This document shows positions 5,856-8,835 of a DNA stretch of 8,835 nt, piece after piece (the stretch's first letter is position 1; each line of letters opens with the position of its first letter). The notes below the pieces were generated by a model. It worked only from the letters and a program-made list of their open reading frames with translations. It was not told the DNA's origin and made no database searches. Position numbers and translations under genes: made by a program. Source of the stretch: Acidobacteriaceae bacterium (GTDB lineage: Bacteria > Acidobacteriota > Terriglobia > Terriglobales > Acidobacteriaceae); contig PKXI01000275.1 in the NCBI GenBank assembly GCA_003133425.1, positions 641 to 9,475 on the forward strand. Reading direction: 5' to 3'.

Positions 5856-7742
5856 ATGACCCAGTTTGCCGAGATCTTCGCAAATCGCCCCCTGCTCGCC
5901 GACGGCGCCATGGGTACCGTGCTCTACGCCCGCGGGATCTTCATCAACCGCTGCTACGACGAATTGAATCTCTCGGACCCTGGTCTGATCCTCTCTGTTC
6001 ACGAAGAGTACTTGCAGGCCGGGGCTGAGATTATCGAAACCAACACCTTCGGAGCCAACCGCATCCGCCTCGCCCGCCACGGCTTGGCCGGGAAAGTGAA
6101 AGAAATCAATGCCGCCGGGGTTCGCCTTGCGCGTCAGGCCGTCGAGAATCTTAAGAACAAGCAGGCTGGCGAGGCCTGGGTCGCTGGTTCGGTTGGCCCG
6201 CTTGGTGTGCGCCTGGAACCCCTCGGCAAAACCGGCCTCGACGAAGCCCGCGCCGCCTTTTCCGAGCAGATTCGCATTCTGACAGAAGGCGGCCCAACTG
6301 GCGGCGTCGACCTGCTTATCGTCGAAACCATGCCCGCGCTCAACGAAGCCCGAGTAGCTCTTGAAGCTGCACGCGCTGTCGCGCCGAATTTGCCGGTGCT
6401 GGTCATGGTCACGGTAGACGACGAGAACAACTGCCTCGACGGCTCCTCGCCCCAGCAGGCCGCTGCCCTGCTTACTGAGTGGGGCGCCAGCGCCATCGGG
6501 GTTAATTGCTCCACCGGACCAACCACCGTCCTCACCGCTGTCGAGGCCATGCGGCCGGCCACGACTCTGCCGCTGGCCGCCATGCCCAATGCCGGCATGC
6601 CGCGCGCCGTCGAGGGCCGCAACATCTACCTCTGCTCGCCGGAGTACATGGCCAGCTTTGCCCGCAAAGCCATCACCGCCGGCGTCCAGATTGTTGGCGG
6701 CTGCTGCGGAACCACCCCCAACCACATTCGCGCCATGCGCTCCGCCATTCGGGCCATGGATGCGCAGGCTCACGTCGAGAGTTCCGGCGCCGCTCCAGTG
6801 CTGAATCCCGAAACGCCGCCCGAGCCGCTTGGGGCGCGTTCCCGCATCGGATCGCTGCTCGCGAAGGGCAAATTCGTCACACTCGCTGAGATTGTTCCGC
6901 CCAAAGGAATCGACTGCTCCAAGGAAATCGAAGGCGCCGGTCTGCTGGCACAACTCGGCGTCCACGCCATCAACGTGTACGATTCGCCACACGCCTCCGC
7001 ACGCATGAGCGCACAAAGCCTTTGCATTCAGATTCAGCAGCACAATGGGATTGAAACAATCCTTAATTACATTTGCCGCGACCGGAACATCTTCTCCATT
7101 CAATCGGATCTGCTCGGAGCTTCCTCCATCGGACTGCGCAACATCCTCTGCCTCACAGGCGATCCGATCAAGCTGGGTAATTATCCTGACGCGACTGAAG
7201 TGTTTGACGTTGACTCCATCGGTCTGGTCAACATCGCGCAGCGGCTTAACCACGGCCTCGACATCGGCGCCAACGCCATCGGTGCCAGCACCAACTTCAC
7301 CGTAGGCGTTGCCGCCAACCCCGGCGCCCCCGACATTGAAAACGAACTGCGCCGCTTTGCCTACAAAGTAGAGGCGGGCGCAGAATACGCCATCACAAGG
7401 CCGGTCTTCGACCTGCGCCTGCTCGAGAACTTCCTCGAACGCATCAAGGCCCACCGCATTCCCGTCATCGCCAGCATCTGGCCGCTCACCAGCCTGCGCA
7501 ACGCGGAATACATGAAGAACGACCTGCGCCTTTCCATGCCTGAAGAAATCATGCTCCGCATGGCCCAGGCCGATACTCCCGACGCCGCCCGCCAGGAGGG
7601 CATCAAGATCGCCCAGGAAATGCTCGAGGCTGTCCGCCCCTACGTCCAGGGTGTGCAGGTCAGCGCTCCCTTCGGCCTTTACAATGTGGCCGCGGAGGTC
7701 ATCGCCAGCGTCCTGCCGCACGGCTTCAACCCTATGGAGTAA
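5856..7742 (+). CDS. Bifunctional homocysteine S-methyltransferase / methylenetetrahydrofolate reductase
   Basis: This fused cytoplasmic enzyme joins two steps of one-carbon metabolism: reduction of 5,10-methylene-THF to 5-methyl-THF, and methyl transfer to homocysteine to make methionine. Of 628 residues, about 1-300 form the zinc-dependent homocysteine methyltransferase barrel: LLADGAMGT (13-21), ETNTFGANR (61-69), Cys218 in GVNCSTGP and the Cys283-Cys284 pair in GGCCGTTP, spaced as in the T. maritima MetH domain. After a Pro-rich linker (about 310-328) comes the flavin-dependent MetF-like domain (about 330-628), with Glu345 in LAEIVPPKG, Asp436 in LCLTGDP and FGLYN near the end. No cobalamin-binding domain is present. 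The layout matches B. subtilis YitJ. The start ATG has AAGAG just before it; an ATG 11 bases upstream opens only a 4-codon frame ending across the start. xseB follows after 5 bases. Confidence 0.95.
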   Translation: MTQFAEIFANRPLLADGAMGTVLYARGIFINRCYDELNLSDPGLILSVHEEYLQAGAEIIETNTFGANRIRLARHGLAGKVKEINAAGVRLARQAVENLKNKQAGEAWVAGSVGPLGVRLEPLGKTGLDEARAAFSEQIRILTEGGPTGGVDLLIVETMPALNEARVALEAARAVAPNLPVLVMVTVDDENNCLDGSSPQQAAALLTEWGASAIGVNCSTGPTTVLTAVEAMRPATTLPLAAMPNAGMPRAVEGRNIYLCSPEYMASFARKAITAGVQIVGGCCGTTPNHIRAMRSAIRAMDAQAHVESSGAAPVLNPETPPEPLGARSRIGSLLAKGKFVTLAEIVPPKGIDCSKEIEGAGLLAQLGVHAINVYDSPHASARMSAQSLCIQIQQHNGIETILNYICRDRNIFSIQSDLLGASSIGLRNILCLTGDPIKLGNYPDATEVFDVDSIGLVNIAQRLNHGLDIGANAIGASTNFTVGVAANPGAPDIENELRRFAYKVEAGAEYAITRPVFDLRLLENFLERIKAHRIPVIASIWPLTSLRNAEYMKNDLRLSMPEEIMLRMAQADTPDAARQEGIKIAQEMLEAVRPYVQGVQVSAPFGLYNVAAEVIASVLPHGFNPME

Positions 7743-7747
7743 ACGTC

Positions 7748-7975
7748 ATGCCCTCGTTTGAACAGTCGCTCAAGAAGCTCGAGACCATCGTCGATCAACT
7801 GGAAAAGGGCGACCTGCCGCTCGAAGAATCGCTCAGGCTCTTTGAGGAAGGCGCGGGGCTCTCCACCGTTTGCAAGCAGGAACTCGACGCAGCCGAAGGC
7901 AAGGTCCAGATGCTGGTGAAGCAGCGCGATGGCTCCCTGAAAGCCGAGACCTTTCCAGCCGAGAAGCCGTTCTAA
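7748..7975 (+). CDS. xseB: Exodeoxyribonuclease VII small subunit
   Basis: XseB is the small helical subunit that binds XseA in multiple copies to form exonuclease VII, which degrades single-stranded DNA from both ends to oligonucleotides. The 75 residues have the family length and pattern: FEQSLKKLETIVDQLEKGDLPLEESL (about 4-29, shown in pieces as SLKKLETIV and LEKGDLPLEESL), then LFEEGAGLS and CKQELDAAEGKVQ (about 31-54), forming the helical hairpin. A GGAG site lies inside the last codons of the preceding gene, 8 bases before the ATG, and only 5 bases separate the genes, so the two are co-transcribed. The catalytic subunit gene xseA is not in the window and must lie elsewhere. The last 15 residues are poorly conserved tail. 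Confidence 0.95.
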   Translation: MPSFEQSLKKLETIVDQLEKGDLPLEESLRLFEEGAGLSTVCKQELDAAEGKVQMLVKQRDGSLKAETFPAEKPF

Positions 7976-8008
7976 ACTAAGTCGTCTGGTGGGAATGCTG
8001 AGGAACCA

Positions 8009-8021
8009 GAGTCTTGGACTC
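8009..8021 (+). terminator. Weak hairpin after xseB, possible terminator
   Basis: The perfect inverted repeat GAGTC-TTG-GACTC lies 34 bases after the xseB stop and is followed by GTTTG rather than a true T-run. An alternative, mutually exclusive stem pairs TCTGGT (7985-7990) with ACCAGA (8005-8010). Neither is a canonical intrinsic terminator, so this is weak. Confidence 0.25.
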
Positions 8022-8024
8022 GTT

Positions 8025-8082
8025 TGCTCGAGTGCATATGTTCGAGCTGGGTAACTCGACGTGCTCAAGCGCATATGAGCGC
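8025..8082 (+). repeat. Two related hairpin repeats with a shared GCATAT core
   Basis: Two copies of a 16-base direct repeat, TGCTCGAGTGCATATG (8025-8040) and TGCTCAAGCGCATATG (8062-8077), match at 14 of 16 positions with starts 37 bases apart. Each also folds. The first forms an 8-pair stem with two G-U pairs (8026-8033 with 8040-8047) around the loop GCATAT. The second forms a 6-pair stem (8061-8066 with 8077-8082) that keeps GCATAT in its loop. They lie between xseB and the next promoter and may be binding sites or RNA structures; which is unknown. Confidence 0.45.
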
Positions 8083-8106
8083 AGACGCAGAGCAATAGAA
8101 AATGAC

Positions 8107-8135
8107 TTGACACAGTTCTCGGCATCCAGCATAGT
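8107..8135 (+). promoter_or_regulatory. Sigma-70-type promoter candidate for the secreted protein gene
   Basis: A consensus -35 TTGACA (8107-8112) is followed after exactly 17 bases by CATAGT (8130-8135), four of six matches to the -10 consensus. A second TTGACACA copy occurs 51 bases downstream (8158-8165) in AT-rich sequence but lacks a good -10 at the right distance. If the first is used, the transcript would have a leader of about 350 bases before the secreted protein gene. Confidence 0.45.
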
Positions 8136-8368
8136 CGAAGTAGAAATCAATTAGAGATTGACACAAATTCATAATAAGACTTAGTTACACCTGCCCCACC
8201 TGCATTCATTCCTTCTGCCTTGGGTTTCGATCTTTGGAATCGAGGCCTTGGTTTGTCTATGCACGGTTTTCGCTGATCCGTACTAACCCCGTCAATTCTT
8301 TGCTCGCGGTATCGGCCATCATTGGCTGCTGCTGTATTGAATGACCTTGCCCATCGCTGGCCCGTGAC

Positions 8369-8466
8369 AAGCACGCGGCCATTTGCGAGAGCCTGTGCTT
8401 CAAACTCTTCACCATCAACCTTGGCCACTTGGTCGGCCTGTCCGCCGATCTCCGGTTCTCTGCCGG
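8369..8466 (+). other. Series of hairpins in the leader of the secreted protein gene
   Basis: Three stems stand in a row just upstream of the ribosome binding site: AAGCAC (8369-8374) with GTGCTT (8395-8400), enclosing GGC/GCC; a 7-pair stem of 8431-8437 with 8444-8450 (core TCGGC/GCCGA, loop CTGTCC); and CCGG (8452-8455) with CCGG (8463-8466). They end 12 bases before AGGAG. I could not match them to a known riboswitch class; cyclic-di-GMP type I was considered and its conserved core is not seen. They may be a leader structure or incidental in GC-rich DNA. Confidence 0.35.
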
Positions 8467-8491
8467 CAGTCTGGCAATAGGAGAAACTCTT

Positions 8492-8835
8492 ATGCAATTC
8501 TCTTCCCCTCTCTCGCTCTTCACGATGGCGGCTCACATCCGCCTGATATTGCGGCCATTTACCATCTTCGCCGCACTCGCTGCAGCAACTTCCATTCCCG
8601 CGCTGGCCTCGGTCACACTCACCGCGTGGCCTGACTACGCCTCAGTCCGTACTGGTCTGACCCAGCAATTCAAAACCGCCATCTCAGGCGCCACGGGTGA
8701 AACTGTCTACTGGCGCGTGAACGGCATCAGCGGCGGCAATTCGACGATAGGCTGGATTTCAACCACCGGGCTCTACACGGCGCCTGCCACCGTTCCTGGC
8801 GGCGCCACCGTCGCAGTTACCGCGAGCGCCGCTCA
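8492..8835 (+). CDS. Secreted protein with Ig-like module, N-terminal part (cut by the window edge)
   Basis: The visible 114 residues start at ATG 8492, with AGGAG (8479-8483) 8 bases upstream. A long signal peptide is predicted: a basic segment (HIRLILRP, about 15-22), a hydrophobic core (TIFAALAAATSI) and the cleavage motif IPALA followed by SV after residue 39. The mature part carries a beta-rich module with YWRVNGISGGNSTIGWIS and TTGLYTAPATVPGG (about 73-104). This 'W-x-V-N-G ... G-x-Y-T-A-P' pattern is typical of bacterial Ig-like repeats in large secreted or surface proteins of Acidobacteriota and relatives. Such proteins often continue with Kelch, NHL or further Ig repeats, so the full protein may be much longer. 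It runs off the right edge. Function beyond export and an Ig-like fold cannot be told. Confidence 0.8.
   Translation, partial: MQFSSPLSLFTMAAHIRLILRPFTIFAALAAATSIPALASVTLTAWPDYASVRTGLTQQFKTAISGATGETVYWRVNGISGGNSTIGWISTTGLYTAPATVPGGATVAVTASAA

Larger units (their letters stand above)
7976..8491. other. Gene-free stretch between xseB and the secreted Ig-like protein
   Basis: About 515 bases without a supported gene. From left to right it holds small hairpins after xseB, a pair of related hairpin repeats, a sigma-70-like promoter, a second TTGACACA copy, a small hairpin (TCGAT at 8227-8231 with ATCGA at 8239-8243), and a GC-rich series of hairpins ending just before the ribosome binding site of the next gene. 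The minus strand stays open across 8147-8536, but that frame runs over the start of the secreted protein gene and resembles no family I know. Confidence 0.6.

Noticed and set aside
5640..7721. Minus-strand open frame of 693 codons opposite the methionine/folate fusion gene
   Set aside because: It is the mirror of a strongly supported gene with intact catalytic motifs in both domains; the long antisense frame follows from the GC-rich codon pattern. Its product has no recognisable domain.
7679..8125. Minus-strand open frame of 148 codons across xseB
   Set aside because: It is opposite xseB, which is unambiguous, and runs on into non-coding sequence.
8341..8491. Cyclic-di-GMP type I riboswitch before the secreted protein
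   Set aside because: The conserved core and tetraloop-receptor sequences of that class are not found, although hairpins are present.
8147..8536. Minus-strand open frame of 129 codons in the gap before the secreted protein
   Set aside because: It overlaps the start and ribosome binding site of the secreted protein gene, shows no clear ribosome binding site, and its product matches no family I recognise. A decayed gene cannot be excluded.

Overview
The window reads as ordinary chromosome of a GC-rich, free-living Gram-negative bacterium. Several things suggest Acidobacteriota (Terriglobia type): a BshB1-like deacetylase carrying AHRDD instead of AHPDD, a fused homocysteine methyltransferase/methylenetetrahydrofolate reductase, a secreted protein with an Ig-like module, and a lipobox-bearing propeller-like lipoprotein. 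This placement is inferred from protein character; no rRNA or other taxonomic marker is present.

Left part (1-2055, minus strand). A two-component system is cut by the left edge: an OmpR/PhoB-type response regulator followed 5 bases later by the N-terminal part of a PhoR-like sensor kinase (two membrane helices, HAMP, PAS). Behind it lie a 220-base gap with a LacI/PurR-like palindrome and a short gene fragment resembling only the C-terminal end of a TROVE/von Willebrand A protein (Ro60 relatives), probably a remnant.

Middle (2171-5633). A half-size TauE/SafE membrane protein on the plus strand converges with a SAM-dependent methyltransferase on the minus strand. Further along the minus strand, a large lipoprotein is followed after 3 bases by bshB1, the deacetylase of bacillithiol synthesis. 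The two look like one translationally coupled unit, linking an envelope protein with four close cysteine pairs to a thiol-biosynthesis enzyme.

Right part (5856-8835, plus strand). The fused methionine/folate enzyme is followed after 5 bases by xseB, the small subunit of exonuclease VII. A gap of about 515 bases follows. It holds two related hairpin repeats with the same GCATAT core, a good sigma-70-type promoter, and a series of GC-rich hairpins just before the ribosome binding site of a secreted Ig-like protein, which is cut by the right edge.

No CRISPR array, rRNA, tRNA, prophage or intact insertion sequence was seen. Three minus-strand genes appear to start at TTG. No complete novel system is evident. 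The most interesting leads are the lipoprotein-bshB1 pairing, the hairpin repeats with the structured leader, and the TROVE remnant.
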